Notes: generated from the sequence alone by a model not told the origin. 64,000 nucleotides of DNA from Acholeplasma sp. OttesenSCG-928-E16 (GCA_030266845.1 JAJDIT010000003.1:1-64000), one strand, 5' to 3'. Positions 1 through 8,859 are shown, numbered from the stretch's first letter. Made by a program: numbers and translations.

Positions 1-338
1 CCATTAAGTCCTTTAATCGTTACCTTTTCTAAATTAGCGAAATCTGGATTATCTGATTCTAAAACCTCGATTTTCATTCCATCATCACTAAATAGGAAAT
101 CTTCAATCATTGGGATGAACCTTTCTAGTTCGACTTTTTCTTCTATTTCACCGGTTACATTAGAGCTTCTTCTTCCGCTTAAGTTTGAATCATCCATTAA
201 GCTTACTCCTGTAACTGCACTGAATGCAAAGACTTCTTTATCTGATTTAAAATTTAATAAACCATCACCAGTTTTCCCACAGCCTACCATTGCAGCAATT
301 GCTGCCAAACTTAATAATGTAAATACTATTTTTTTCAT
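1..338 (-). CDS. putative lipoprotein, N-terminal part (cut by window edge)
   Basis: A start ATG at 338 follows a clear AAAGGAG ribosome site. The first 112 codons are present and the gene runs off the left edge. The N-terminus is a lipoprotein signal: Lys-Lys, a hydrophobic stretch, then Met-Val-Gly-Cys with the lipid-accepting Cys at residue 20. After it comes a Gly/Asp linker and a mixed polar region rich in Glu, Asp and Ser. No family is recognised in the visible part. It is probably exported and anchored on the outer face of the membrane. The plus-strand reading frame over the same bases is a shadow, since the minus frame alone has a start, a ribosome site and a signal peptide. Confidence 0.8.
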   Translation of the reverse strand, partial: MKKIVFTLLSLAAIAAMVGCGKTGDGLLNFKSDKEVFAFSAVTGVSLMDDSNLSGRRSSNVTGEIEEKVELERFIPMIEDFLFSDDGMKIEVLESDNPDFANLEKVTIKGLN

Positions 339-424
339 TTTAATACTCTCCTTTTTTTGATTTACACCATATATACGAATCAAACCTCGTTTTTATTGGT
401 AAAAAAATAATTTTATCGAATTAA

Positions 425-449
425 AAGAAAAAATACTCAGAAGAGTATC
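425..449 (-). terminator. intrinsic terminator after the small membrane protein gene
   Basis: A stem ATACTC/GAGTAT with a four-base loop (433-448) is followed on the minus strand by a run of T. It separates the gene ending at 502 from the lipoprotein gene below. Confidence 0.65.
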
Positions 450-501
450 TGAATACTTTATTATTTTTATTTAATAATTCTATACTATTTATTTTGATAT
501 T

Positions 502-753
502 TTAAGTATAAAAACCAATAAAACCCATTCCTATGCATAAAAATAGTAAGACAATATATGTGCTAAATTGAAAGGGTATTTTTTTTATTCCTATTTTTTT
601 AATGGTTATTATAAGTGGTATCAATAAGAGAAGCCATAAAATGAAAAATAACCAACTAATGTAAATAAGACCAATAGAGGTCCAGGCACTAGGAATTCCA
701 TCAAATCCTTGTAGTTCAACAAAAAACTTTCCGATTACAAAAATTCCTATCAT
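502..753 (-). CDS. small membrane protein of unknown function
   Basis: From the first ATG the product is 83 aa with three hydrophobic segments (about residues 1-12, 26-52 and 62-82) and a short Lys-rich loop. No family is recognised. The ATG at 753 has no ribosome site and would cut into the first membrane segment. The frame stays open upstream to a strong AAGGAG at 808-813. Six bases after that is a TTA codon (801) that would give a natural N-terminus starting Lys-Lys-Ile-Glu-Lys before the first membrane span. The true protein is therefore probably about 99 aa with a non-standard start. It lies 13 bases after the GH20 gene stop (to 801) and is probably co-transcribed with it. Confidence 0.6.
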   Translation of the reverse strand: MIGIFVIGKFFVELQGFDGIPSAWTSIGLIYISWLFFILWLLLLIPLIITIKKIGIKKIPFQFSTYIVLLFLCIGMGFIGFYT

Positions 754-814
754 TATTATAAATGTTTGAATAAAACCAAGTGTCTTTTCTATTTTTTTTA
801 ACTTGTTCTCCTTG

Positions 815-2554
815 TTAGACTAATACATCTACTATTTTTGAGGAGGAATAGATGTTTGAGAAACGGTGGCTTAGTATTTGATGAATAGTTGGAAGCTCTT
901 CTAATTCATCAATTTTATCAATTCTTCCTTCTTGATAATCCTTAATTCTATTAATACATTCTTTAGTTCTGCCTATTAAATAAAGATATCTGCCTTCTAA
1001 TACTTCAAATCCAAAAACTTTATTCCTTTCATACCATTGTTCCTTATGAGATGCTAATAGTTTTTTTAGCAGCTTTTCTTGTTTTAAAAGGCTTGGAATA
1101 AGTTCATCTAAAGATTCCTTGTTTTGATATTTTTTTATTAGATTATATCTATTTTTAAGCTTAAGATAAATTAATTCTTTAATAATCTTGTGGTGATTAT
1201 TTCCACTTACCTTGTATGATTCTAATAATGAAAGATCACTAATAATTCTTTCATCACCCAGTGTCATCTCATTATTAATATATACTGCTAAAAGTGGATC
1301 ATCCCATAAAATACCAATTGGTGGAATATTCATCTCATTTATTTTACAGTTTAGTAAATCCTTGTTATATTTTCTATTAAAGATGAGTTCATAGACTTTT
1401 TTAGGTAATTTATTTGTTGTAATATGATTGGACACCATATCAAAAAGACCAACAAAAGATGTTTCAAAATCACAGTATGCTCCATCATCATTCCATAGAG
1501 TAAAAATAATATCCTTAATGTTTTCCTTTTTAATTGCTTTAAAATGGGCTTTAGTAGTTTGATTTGATTTTTTGTAATCATAAGCTAGTTTAGTCCAAAT
1601 CCAAAGTCCAGAGGCAAAAGTTACATTATTAGATAATAAATAATGTTTTTTTAGCATTGCAGATATCTTTTTTTCATCTGTATTGTAATAATCCCAATAA
1701 ACCAAGTTTACATTGCTTGGAATATCGTTCTTATAGTTTTTAGGGATTTCTATATTTATATCATAATAACTATTTGTCTTCGATAAATTTCTAAAAAACA
1801 TATCTGACCACATCAACACTTCATTAAAACCATGTTTAAGACAAATATCATTAACCTTGCTTAGATGTTTTATGAATAGTAGATATTGATCTACATATCC
1901 ATATTTCTTAAAAAATCTACCAAAGCCAAAACCAAAGGCTTCATCTAGTCCAATATGTATTTTATCCGTTTGAAAAACTTCTTTAAAAAAAATAATCATT
2001 CTTTCAATTAGTTGATAGGTGTTTTCATTATCAATCATTAAGATCGATAATTGATCAGCATATTTATTTTGGGCATATGGCCATCTTAAGAATTGATGCA
2101 TATGACCTAATGTTTGGATACAAGGTACTAAGCGAACTCCTAATGTGTTTGCAACCTCTACGATTTCCATGAATTCAAACTTTGAATATTTCCCTCTTAA
2201 GTATCCAAAATAAGGTTCATTAATATCAAAGACATCTTCTAAATACAACCATATTTCATTAACTCCTTGCATTGCGCTTCTTTCAATAATACTTTTAATA
2301 TATTCTACTTTATAGCACGCATTGCGAGATAAATCTAGCATTGTTCCAAATGTCTTAAATGGTTTGTTAATTGTTATTTTATTATCTAAAACACTATTAA
2401 TTACTACAAGTAGTGCTTCTGGAATATCTTTATAGTAAAGGATATTTCCCTCAATATATGTGCTTTCACTTTCAATGAAATCTTGGAAAATGCAATTATT
2501 GAAAAACGGATATTTATTTGATAAATAATTAATCGCCTTATTTACTTTATTCAT
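815..2554 (-). CDS. cytoplasmic GH20-type beta-N-acetylhexosaminidase
   Basis: This 579-aa protein resembles glycoside hydrolase family 20. It has an N-terminal alpha/beta domain (about 1-60) and a TIM-barrel core. The barrel carries the family's Asp-Glu catalytic pair in His-Ile-Gly-Leu-Asp-Glu (residues 200-205) and a Thr-Leu-Gly-His-Met-His loop near 148. In the family, substrate-assisted catalysis uses the Asp-Glu pair to release terminal GlcNAc or GalNAc. There is no signal peptide, so it should act in the cytosol on imported amino-sugar oligosaccharides, like the cytoplasmic GH20 enzymes of streptococci. The C-terminal third is helical and less familiar. It lies 17 bases after dnaB. The substrate is not determined by sequence. 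Confidence 0.8.
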   Translation of the reverse strand: MNKVNKAINYLSNKYPFFNNCIFQDFIESESTYIEGNILYYKDIPEALLVVINSVLDNKITINKPFKTFGTMLDLSRNACYKVEYIKSIIERSAMQGVNEIWLYLEDVFDINEPYFGYLRGKYSKFEFMEIVEVANTLGVRLVPCIQTLGHMHQFLRWPYAQNKYADQLSILMIDNENTYQLIERMIIFFKEVFQTDKIHIGLDEAFGFGFGRFFKKYGYVDQYLLFIKHLSKVNDICLKHGFNEVLMWSDMFFRNLSKTNSYYDINIEIPKNYKNDIPSNVNLVYWDYYNTDEKKISAMLKKHYLLSNNVTFASGLWIWTKLAYDYKKSNQTTKAHFKAIKKENIKDIIFTLWNDDGAYCDFETSFVGLFDMVSNHITTNKLPKKVYELIFNRKYNKDLLNCKINEMNIPPIGILWDDPLLAVYINNEMTLGDERIISDLSLLESYKVSGNNHHKIIKELIYLKLKNRYNLIKKYQNKESLDELIPSLLKQEKLLKKLLASHKEQWYERNKVFGFEVLEGRYLYLIGRTKECINRIKDYQEGRIDKIDELEELPTIHQILSHRFSNIYSSSKIVDVLV

Positions 2555-2571
2555 TTTATTACCAGCCTTTA

Positions 2572-3939
2572 TTAGTCTTCTTCCTCTTCGCCATATTCAG
2601 TAAATCTGCTGACCGGCAAGATAAAATTATACTTAAGATTTACTCCAGATACCCCTTGTCTATTTTTAGCAATATTCAATTCAGTAACTGATGTTACTAT
2701 TGGTTCTTCTGGTTTTTTAGCGGCATAATAATCTTCACGATATAAAAACATTACAATATCAGCATCTTGCTCGATACTTCCAGACTCTCTTAAATCTGCT
2801 AGTGTAGGTCTGTTTTTATTTTCTTTTCTTTGTTCTACGGCTCTAGAAAGTTGAGCTAAGGCTAAGATTGGAATTTTTAACTCTCTTGCCATTTGTTTTA
2901 ATCCACGAGATATATTAGCTACCTCTTCTTGTCTGTTACCTATCCGATCGTTCCCTTTAATAAGTTGTAGGTAATCGATAACCACAAAATCTAGTCCCTC
3001 GCTTTGGGCTAATTGCCGACATTTTGCTCTAATATCTGAAACAGTAACGGCTGCTGAATCATCAAATACGATGTTTAGCTTTGCAAGTGATTCGGTTGCT
3101 GCATTAACTTGAACCCATTCTTTTGGTTCTAGTGAACCGTTTCTAATTTTTTTATTGTTTACGTCCGCCTCAGCACTTAGCATTCTTGCAGCTAATTGCT
3201 CATTACTCATTTCTAATGAGAAAATAGCGACAGTAGCTTTATTCTTTTTATTAAACTGACTATTATTCCTTTTGGCTACGTTGATTGCTACATTCATGGC
3301 AAAAGCTGATTTACCCATCGCTGGCCTTGCTGCTAGAATAATTAATTCTTCTCTTTGGAATCCTAAAGTAATTCTATCTAAATTATGAAATCCGGTTTCT
3401 AAACCAATTACTTCGTTTTTATTATTTTGGTGAAATTCTGTTCTTTCCTTAACGTCTCTTACGACATCGGCTATTTCTTTAAATCCGCTCGTTTTTCTTT
3501 TTTGAGCAAGGGCAAAGACTTCTTCTTCAGCTAATGTTAAAAAGTCATCAGCGCTGATGTCTTCAGTATAACCTCTTTCTAAGATATCGCTAGCCACTTC
3601 TATTACTTGCCTTTTTAAAGCGGCATCCTTAACTAATCCAATATAGGTATCTAAATGGGCTGCTGTTGGAACAGAATCCCCTAAGGCAATTATGTAATCT
3701 AAATCTGCATGTTTTGATAAGTTCATATCATTTAATTTTTCAATGATACTAGTATAGTCAATTTGTAAGTTATCTTTATATAAGTCTTTCATCGCTTTAT
3801 AAATTGCGGTATTTCTTTGACTATAAAAATCATCATCAAAAACCCTGTCCATGATAGCAGGCAATTTATTTGGTTCGATTAATATTATCCCTAAAATAGC
3901 ACTTTCAGCATTAGGGTAATTTGGCATAGTTTTCGGCAT
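2572..3939 (-). CDS. dnaB: replicative DNA helicase DnaB (DnaC in Bacillus)
   Basis: At 455 aa this is the normal length for the hexameric helicase that unwinds DNA at the replication fork. The N-terminal DnaB domain covers about 1-110. The RecA-like C-terminal domain has Walker A Ala-Arg-Pro-Ala-Met-Gly-Lys-Ser at about 204-211 and Walker B Val-Val-Ile-Asp-Tyr-Leu-Gln-Leu near 320. The DRESGSIEQDAD-type motif and the C-terminal DNA-binding loops follow. The ATG at 3939 has an AGGG ribosome site that overlaps the end of the upstream gene. The order gdpP-rplI-dnaB is the same as in Bacillus, where it lies near oriC. Confidence 0.97.
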   Translation of the reverse strand: MPKTMPNYPNAESAILGIILIEPNKLPAIMDRVFDDDFYSQRNTAIYKAMKDLYKDNLQIDYTSIIEKLNDMNLSKHADLDYIIALGDSVPTAAHLDTYIGLVKDAALKRQVIEVASDILERGYTEDISADDFLTLAEEEVFALAQKRKTSGFKEIADVVRDVKERTEFHQNNKNEVIGLETGFHNLDRITLGFQREELIILAARPAMGKSAFAMNVAINVAKRNNSQFNKKNKATVAIFSLEMSNEQLAARMLSAEADVNNKKIRNGSLEPKEWVQVNAATESLAKLNIVFDDSAAVTVSDIRAKCRQLAQSEGLDFVVIDYLQLIKGNDRIGNRQEEVANISRGLKQMARELKIPILALAQLSRAVEQRKENKNRPTLADLRESGSIEQDADIVMFLYREDYYAAKKPEEPIVTSVTELNIAKNRQGVSGVNLKYNFILPVSRFTEYGEEEED

Positions 3940-3948
3940 AATCGATCC

Positions 3949-6375
3949 CTACTTTTCTACAATATTTATTTCAAATTGAGCTTTTATTCCCTTATATAGA
4001 TCAACTGTAGCGCTATATATTCCTAGTGAGTTGATATCACTGCTAAGATTAACCTTTTTCTTATCGATTTTTATTCCATATTCGTTTTCAAATTCTTCAA
4101 CGATTTGTTTAGTAGTTACTGAACCAAATAATTTATCATCTTTTCCAATTTGAATTCCTATTGTAATTGATTTACCATCAATCTCTGATTTGATTTTTTG
4201 CATTACCTCAACATGTTTTAATTCAGCTTCTTCTTCCTGTTGTTTTTTTAAACTTAAATTTTTAAGATTTTCATCTGAGGCAGCTAGTGCCTGTTTGTTA
4301 TTGATCAAAAATTGCCCATATCCGTTAGCAACTTCTATCACATCATCTTTCTTGCCTTTTCCTTTAACGTCTAATAATAAGATAACTTTCATAAACTCTT
4401 TTTTCCCTCCCCCATATTCAACATCAATTAAATCCTTAACTCGATCATATATCTCATCAATGTTGCTGTTTTCTATTTGAGCAGCCGCACTTTGCAAGTG
4501 CCCTCCGCCTCCTAATTCTTCCATTAAGACTTGAACGTTAATTGGAGCAAAAGACCTTGCGCTCACCCCAACCATTGTATCTGATATTTTCGCAATCGTT
4601 ATTGCTGCATCAACTCCATCAATTTCAAGCATCTGATCAGATACTTGAGCTAAAAAAACTCGATCATCGTACACTTTGTTGGTCTTTACAATCGCAAAAT
4701 GTTCTTTATATATTTCGATTTGATTTAATAATCTATTTATTTCTAAGGTTCTTACAAGGTCTCTTCTTAACCAAATCTTAACAAGTGTCGCATCTGCATC
4801 TAATTCTACTAATTTGCCAGCAACCTCAAATGTCCTCGGACTAGTTCTTGCTGTAAAATCGTTCGTATCAATAATTAATCCCGCATACATTACAGTAGCT
4901 TCTATTGGACTTATTTCAATATCTTTATTAAAAAATTGAAGTAATTCAAAACATAATTCAACACTTGAAGAAGCAGCCGTTTCAATATAGCTAAATTCTG
5001 CTTCGATGGTAGAGTCACCTGTTCTATGATGATCTAAAACGGCAATGTGCTCCACCTTAGATAGTATTTCTTTTGAATGCACTATATTTGGATTTTGAGT
5101 GTCAACAATTACTAATAAGGTATCATTGTTAATCTTTTTTAAAGCTTCCGCTGTTGATATTACATCATGAATAATTGTTTTATCTGTCTCATTGATTTGT
5201 TTTAGAGTTGCTGAAACGGTTTTATCAATTCTATCAGGGTCCAAAATCATGAAGCTCTTCTTATTCATACTCCATACGATTCTATTGATGATTAACATTG
5301 CCCCAAAAGCATCGACATCGGTATCAACATGGCCCATAATTAATACATTAGAGGCCTCTTCGATCAAATCTTTTAGTCTTTGTGCATTAACCCGTGCCTC
5401 AACCTTTGATGATTTTGATAACGTATCCGTCTTACCACCGAAGTATTCGATTTTTTGGTCTTGGATATTAACAACCACTTGATCGCCACCACGTTTTTCA
5501 GCCAGTTCGATCGCGCTTTGTGAATAGCTCTCTAAATCCTCTAAATTAACATCCCATGAAGCGACTCCCATTGAAACCGAAACCTTAATGGAGTGTCTTT
5601 GCGATATTTCTCTAACCTTATCAAGGATAGAAAAACGTTCTTCCGTCATTTGGTACAATTTTTCTCTACTAGTGACTAGCATTAACCGATCTTCCGATAG
5701 AGGTTTTAATAATGCTTCATACCTAGACGCCCAATCTGATATAGCAGTTAAATATTCGGTTTTTAATGCTGATTGTTCCGAAAAATCATATGCCAATAGC
5801 GCTTCTTCCAAATTATCAAAATTAATGAATCCTAGGGTTGGAATAGAATTAAAGTATTTTTCAGATATTTCCTCTTGCTTAGTAACGTCAAATAAATAGA
5901 TAGCTTGGTTCTCATTCTTATAGGTACCTTCAAACTTTCCTTTAGCGGTAGTTATTAAGAATGTCTTCTTATTTGAAATATTTTCAAACCCTTTAGAAAT
6001 GTCAACTAAATTTTGGCCTATTAGATTAGGACCTAATATTTCCTTAGCATACTGATTAACCCATCTTATTATTTGATTTTCATCTATTACTAATACACCA
6101 ACTGGTAGTTCATTAATTACCTCATCTCCAACTTGGTTAACATGGTAGGAAAGATTACTCCACATATCTAATCTTTTTTGTAAAATTGATGATTTCCTAC
6201 TATAATATTTTCTAATCGTCAATATAGTGAAAAAAACAACCAACACTAAAGAGACAATTAAGGCTATCAACAAGATTGTCTCCGCAGTTCCGCTGGTGTC
6301 TATTCTCAAAAAAAAGAACACTGATGTTAAAACAAGACCTATTAATGATATTATTAGAAAAACTAAACTTAGCAT
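3949..6375 (-). CDS. gdpP: fusion: GdpP cyclic-di-AMP phosphodiesterase + ribosomal protein bL9
   Basis: One open frame of 808 aa joins two proteins that are separate genes in Bacillus. Residues 1-55 hold two membrane spans, 75-170 a PAS-like domain and 175-305 a degenerate GGDEF domain. Residues 340-655 hold the DHH/DHHA1 phosphodiesterase: Gly-His-Val-Asp-Thr-Asp-Val-Asp-Ala near 348, Asp-His-His at 448-450 and Gly-Gly-Gly-Gly-His near 622. From Met-662 a complete 147-aa bL9 follows, opening Met-Lys-Val-Ile-Leu-Leu. GdpP cleaves c-di-AMP at the membrane; bL9 binds 23S rRNA at the L1 stalk base. The start at 6375 has an AAGGTG site 6 bases upstream; earlier in-frame codons lack one. A GGGGGAGGG run lies 10 to 12 bases before the internal ATG at 4392, so free bL9 could also be made by internal initiation. 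Confidence 0.93.
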   Translation of the reverse strand: MLSLVFLIISLIGLVLTSVFFFLRIDTSGTAETILLIALIVSLVLVVFFTILTIRKYYSRKSSILQKRLDMWSNLSYHVNQVGDEVINELPVGVLVIDENQIIRWVNQYAKEILGPNLIGQNLVDISKGFENISNKKTFLITTAKGKFEGTYKNENQAIYLFDVTKQEEISEKYFNSIPTLGFINFDNLEEALLAYDFSEQSALKTEYLTAISDWASRYEALLKPLSEDRLMLVTSREKLYQMTEERFSILDKVREISQRHSIKVSVSMGVASWDVNLEDLESYSQSAIELAEKRGGDQVVVNIQDQKIEYFGGKTDTLSKSSKVEARVNAQRLKDLIEEASNVLIMGHVDTDVDAFGAMLIINRIVWSMNKKSFMILDPDRIDKTVSATLKQINETDKTIIHDVISTAEALKKINNDTLLVIVDTQNPNIVHSKEILSKVEHIAVLDHHRTGDSTIEAEFSYIETAASSSVELCFELLQFFNKDIEISPIEATVMYAGLIIDTNDFTARTSPRTFEVAGKLVELDADATLVKIWLRRDLVRTLEINRLLNQIEIYKEHFAIVKTNKVYDDRVFLAQVSDQMLEIDGVDAAITIAKISDTMVGVSARSFAPINVQVLMEELGGGGHLQSAAAQIENSNIDEIYDRVKDLIDVEYGGGKKEFMKVILLLDVKGKGKKDDVIEVANGYGQFLINNKQALAASDENLKNLSLKKQQEEEAELKHVEVMQKIKSEIDGKSITIGIQIGKDDKLFGSVTTKQIVEEFENEYGIKIDKKKVNLSSDINSLGIYSATVDLYKGIKAQFEINIVEK

Positions 6376-6394
6376 ATCTACACCTTCATTCTTG

Positions 6395-6423
6395 ATTATA
6401 TCAAAAAGATATAATCTTAACAA
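6395..6423 (-). promoter_or_regulatory. sigma-A type promoter for gdpP::rplI-dnaB
   Basis: On the minus strand TTGTTA (6418-6423), a 17-base spacer and a perfect TATAAT (6395-6400) precede the gdpP start by about 20 bases, which leaves a very short leader. Confidence 0.75.
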
Positions 6424-6469
6424 GATTTTAAATATTTAGAAAAAATGCAAAAATAGAGTTATAGATAAG

Positions 6470-6494
6470 AAAAATCCATATCGATGATATGGAT
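6470..6494 (-). terminator. intrinsic terminator of rpsF-ssb-rpsR
   Basis: A nine-base-pair stem ATCCATATC/GATATGGAT (6474-6494) with a three-base loop is followed by T's on the minus strand, directly after the rpsR stop. Confidence 0.85.
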
Positions 6495-6506
6495 TAATCA
6501 CAATTA

Positions 6507-6752
6507 TTATTCTTTTACGAATGGTAATAATGCCATATGACGAGCGCGTTTGACAGCAACTGCCAATGGACGTTGCCATTTCGCACTAGTACCAGTTACT
6601 CTTCTTGGTAAAATCTTACCTCTGTCTGTTACAAACTTTCTTAATAGTTCAGTATCTTTCCAGTCAATATGAGTAACTTTATTTTGAGTGAAGTAGCAAA
6701 CTTTTTTTCTTCTTTTAAAGCCGCCACCACTGTTTCTTTTTTGTTGGTGCAT
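6507..6752 (-). CDS. rpsR: 30S ribosomal protein bS18
   Basis: This 81-aa basic protein matches bS18 over its full length: an Arg/Lys-rich N-terminus, the conserved Cys-Tyr-Phe segment, Asp-Trp-Lys-Asp, [11 protein letters not shown], and the [10 protein letters not shown] end. It pairs with bS6 on the platform of the small subunit. It is the third gene of rpsF-ssb-rpsR, with AAGGAG seven bases before the ATG. Confidence 0.98.
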   Translation of the reverse strand: MHQQKRNSGGGFKRRKKVCYFTQNKVTHIDWKDTELLRKFVTDRGKILPRRVTGTSAKWQRPLAVAVKRARHMALLPFVKE

Positions 6753-6772
6753 ATTATTTCTCCTTATCTAAA

Positions 6773-7189
6773 TTAAAATGGTAGATCATCTTCAGCAGCT
6801 AGTTTTTTTGACGTTTCATAAAATTCATCATTTTCCTCTGCTTGATAATCGTTTTTGGATGCCACTCCATCCCCTTTTGATTCTAAAAATTGGACTGAGT
6901 CACATACAACTTCAGTAGTATATCTCATACCACCTTCTGCTTCATATTGGCCGGTTTGAATTCTACCTTCTACACCAATTAAAGCTCCCTTTTTAATGAA
7001 TTGACCTAACAATTCTGCTTGTTTACGCCAAGCCACACAGGTAATAAAGTCAGCTTGTCTTTCTCCATTAGCATCAGAAAACTGACGATTAACGGCTAAT
7101 GTGAAGCGACAAACAGCTATATTTGATTGTGTCATTTTCACTTCTGGGTCTTTAGTTATTCTTCCGACTAAGACAGCTCTGTTCATCAT
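6773..7189 (-). CDS. ssb: single-stranded DNA-binding protein
   Basis: An OB fold (residues 2 to about 105) with the typical Met-Asn-Arg-Ala-Val-Leu-Val-Gly-Arg opening is followed by a polar linker and the acidic tip Asp-Asp-Leu-Pro-Phe. In SSB that tip recruits DNA repair and replication partners. The ATG at 7189 is chosen because AAGGAG lies six bases upstream inside the end of rpsF; a second ATG follows directly at 7186. Longer in-frame upstream sequence has no ribosome site and overlaps rpsF. The length of 138 aa is slightly shorter than usual because the linker is short. Confidence 0.97.
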   Translation of the reverse strand: MMNRAVLVGRITKDPEVKMTQSNIAVCRFTLAVNRQFSDANGERQADFITCVAWRKQAELLGQFIKKGALIGVEGRIQTGQYEAEGGMRYTTEVVCDSVQFLESKGDGVASKNDYQAEENDEFYETSKKLAAEDDLPF

Positions 7190-7190
7190 A

Positions 7191-7478
7191 TTATTCTCCT
7201 TCTTTAACAACAATATGGCGAAGCACATCTTCGGTAATATTTACGACACGGTTGAATTCAGCAATCGATTCACTATTAGCTTCAACTAATAACCATACGT
7301 AATAACCCTTAGTAAAATGTTGAATCTCGTAAGCCAAATCCTTTAATCCGATTTCCTTTAATTCAAGAACCTTTGAATTTCTTGAAACAAAGATCTCATT
7401 AAAATCGGCAACGATTTTTTTAACACCTTCTGATTCTAGATTAGGGCGCACGATGTACATTACTTCGTATTTTTTCAT
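7191..7478 (-). CDS. rpsF: 30S ribosomal protein bS6
   Basis: This 95-aa protein starts [12 protein letters not shown] and keeps the bS6 segments Asp-Leu-Ala-Tyr-Glu-Ile, Gly-Tyr-Tyr-Val and [12 protein letters not shown]. It forms a dimer with bS18 on the 30S platform. AGGAGG precedes the ATG. Its last codons contain the ribosome site of ssb, which couples the two genes. Confidence 0.98.
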   Translation of the reverse strand: MKKYEVMYIVRPNLESEGVKKIVADFNEIFVSRNSKVLELKEIGLKDLAYEIQHFTKGYYVWLLVEANSESIAEFNRVVNITEDVLRHIVVKEGE

Positions 7479-7489
7479 TTTTTCCTCCT

Positions 7490-7540
7490 TCTGGTCTATT
7501 GGCTTTACTTTAAGTAAAGCAAGGACGCTTGCGCGTGCTT
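7490..7540 (-). ncRNA. structured leader of rpsF (candidate S6:S18 control element)
   Basis: Between promoter and rpsF the RNA can form two hairpins. One is ACGC-GCAA-GCGT with a GNRA tetraloop (7525-7536). The other is the near-perfect GCTTTACTT/AAGTAAAGC pair (7502-7520). Leaders that bind S6:S18 are known upstream of rpsF in many bacteria. The position fits, but the specific consensus was not confirmed by eye. Confidence 0.4.
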
Positions 7541-7544
7541 CTAA

Positions 7545-7573
7545 ATTATATCATATCAACCCTTAATAAACAA
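7545..7573 (-). promoter_or_regulatory. sigma-A type promoter for rpsF-ssb-rpsR
   Basis: TTGTTT (7568-7573), a 17-base spacer and a perfect TATAAT (7545-7550) lie on the minus strand, at the 3' side of the pncC gene. Confidence 0.8.
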
Positions 7574-7579
7574 GTTAAT

Positions 7580-8041
7580 TTAAAGTAAAATCTCTGTTAG
7601 TTTTTCGTATACATAAATGACTGTTTTTTCTATCGCTTCTTTTCTTTTTAATCCAAATAATGAAAAACGATACTTATATTCTTCTTCATTATAATAAATT
7701 CCAATACACGCAACATAATCCTCTGTTCCAGATTGTAGTGTTGGTCCAGCATTTCCAGTTATACCAACCCCAATGTCTGCGTTGCATTTTAAGGAAACAG
7801 CTTTTGCCATTTTAATAGCTATCTCTTCTGAAACAATCGAGTATTTTTTTATATCTGCTGGGTCTATATCTAAAAGTTCTGTTTTCGATTCGTTGCTGTA
7901 TGTTATAAATGAAGCTTTTAAAACCTTAGAAGCTCCCGGATTTTGAATCAATGAATAGGCAGCATATCCACCGGTCATACTTTCTGCAAAAGCGATTGTT
8001 AAGCCATTATCCTCCAAAAAATCAATAATATCTTTTATCAT
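7580..8041 (-). CDS. pncC: CinA C-terminal-type nicotinamide-nucleotide amidase
   Basis: This 153-aa stand-alone CinA C-terminal domain has the family signature Ala-Glu-Ser-Met-Thr-Gly-Gly near residue 19, with the catalytic Ser, and Gly-Ile-Thr-Gly-Asn-Ala-Gly-Pro near 93. The family deamidates NMN to nicotinate mononucleotide in pyridine nucleotide recycling. Its ATG overlaps the tatD stop by four bases (ATGA), so the two are translationally coupled. The N-terminal MoCF-like domain found in longer CinA proteins is absent. The activity is inferred from the family. Confidence 0.88.
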   Translation of the reverse strand: MIKDIIDFLEDNGLTIAFAESMTGGYAAYSLIQNPGASKVLKASFITYSNESKTELLDIDPADIKKYSIVSEEIAIKMAKAVSLKCNADIGVGITGNAGPTLQSGTEDYVACIGIYYNEEEYKYRFSLFGLKRKEAIEKTVIYVYEKLTEILL

Positions 8042-8817
8042 ATAATTTCCTCTTTACTATTTACTTTATTTAGCTTGAAAAGCCTTGTGGCATTTTCATT
8101 TGTTATTTTATTGATCTCTTTTATATCTATATTCTTTATTTTAGAAATCTCATCTATAATATATTTTAAATACTTTGGCTCATTCCTCTGCCCACGGTAT
8201 GGAGTGGGGGCTAAATATGGACAATCCGTCTCTAGCAATATATTTTTAAGATCAACATTTTCAACTATTTTTTTAAGTTCTTTGGCATTCTTAAAAGTTA
8301 TAACCCCACCTATTCCAAGAACAAAGCCAAGATCAATTGCCATTAATGCTTCTTCTAAGTTCCCACTAAAACAATGAAATACTCCCTTTATCTTTCCTTT
8401 ATATGGCAATAACGCATTATATGTTTCTAAAAACGAATTTCTAAAATGGATAATTAATGGTAATTGATACTTAATTGACAACTCTACTTGTTTAATAAAT
8501 ACCGCTAACTGTTGCTTAATATTATCTTTTACCCAATAAAGGTCTATTCCACATTCACCTATTGCATATATTTTTTCATTCCTAATTATTCTTTCTAGTT
8601 CAACAAAATCGGCTTTATCTACTTCGCTTGGATGAATCCCTGCCGTAGGATATAGACATTCATACCTTTTTGATAATTCGATCGCTTTATGTGCTGACTT
8701 AGTATCGATAGCAACTACGATCATCTGATCAACACCATTTGACTTAGCGCTTTTAATTACTTCATCTAAATCATTATCATAGTCTATTAAATTAAGATGA
8801 GTATGTGTATCTATCAT
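8038..8817 (-). CDS. tatD: TatD family metal-dependent DNase
   Basis: At 259 aa it has all TatD landmarks: Asp-Thr-His-Thr-His at residues 3-7, Gly-Glu-Cys-Gly-Ile-Asp near 91, Ile-His-Phe-Arg, Phe-His-Cys-Phe-Ser-Gly and Leu-Glu-Thr-Asp-Cys-Pro-Tyr-Leu-Ala-Pro. These supply the His, Glu and Asp ligands of the two-metal site in the TIM barrel. Family members are 3'-5' DNases with roles in DNA repair and turnover. It is the first gene of a two-gene unit with pncC. A TATAAT-like -10 box lies on the minus strand at 8842-8847, directly after the tuf terminator region. Confidence 0.93.
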   Translation of the reverse strand: MIDTHTHLNLIDYDNDLDEVIKSAKSNGVDQMIVVAIDTKSAHKAIELSKRYECLYPTAGIHPSEVDKADFVELERIIRNEKIYAIGECGIDLYWVKDNIKQQLAVFIKQVELSIKYQLPLIIHFRNSFLETYNALLPYKGKIKGVFHCFSGNLEEALMAIDLGFVLGIGGVITFKNAKELKKIVENVDLKNILLETDCPYLAPTPYRGQRNEPKYLKYIIDEISKIKNIDIKEINKITNENATRLFKLNKVNSKEEII

Positions 8818-8859
8818 TATAGCCGCCCTTCTTTTGGTTTTATTATATCATTACATGAT

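Noticed and set aside
115-360. Plus-strand frame of 81 codons at the left edge
   Set aside because: It lies antisense to a minus-strand gene with a ribosome site and a lipoprotein signal; the plus frame has neither.
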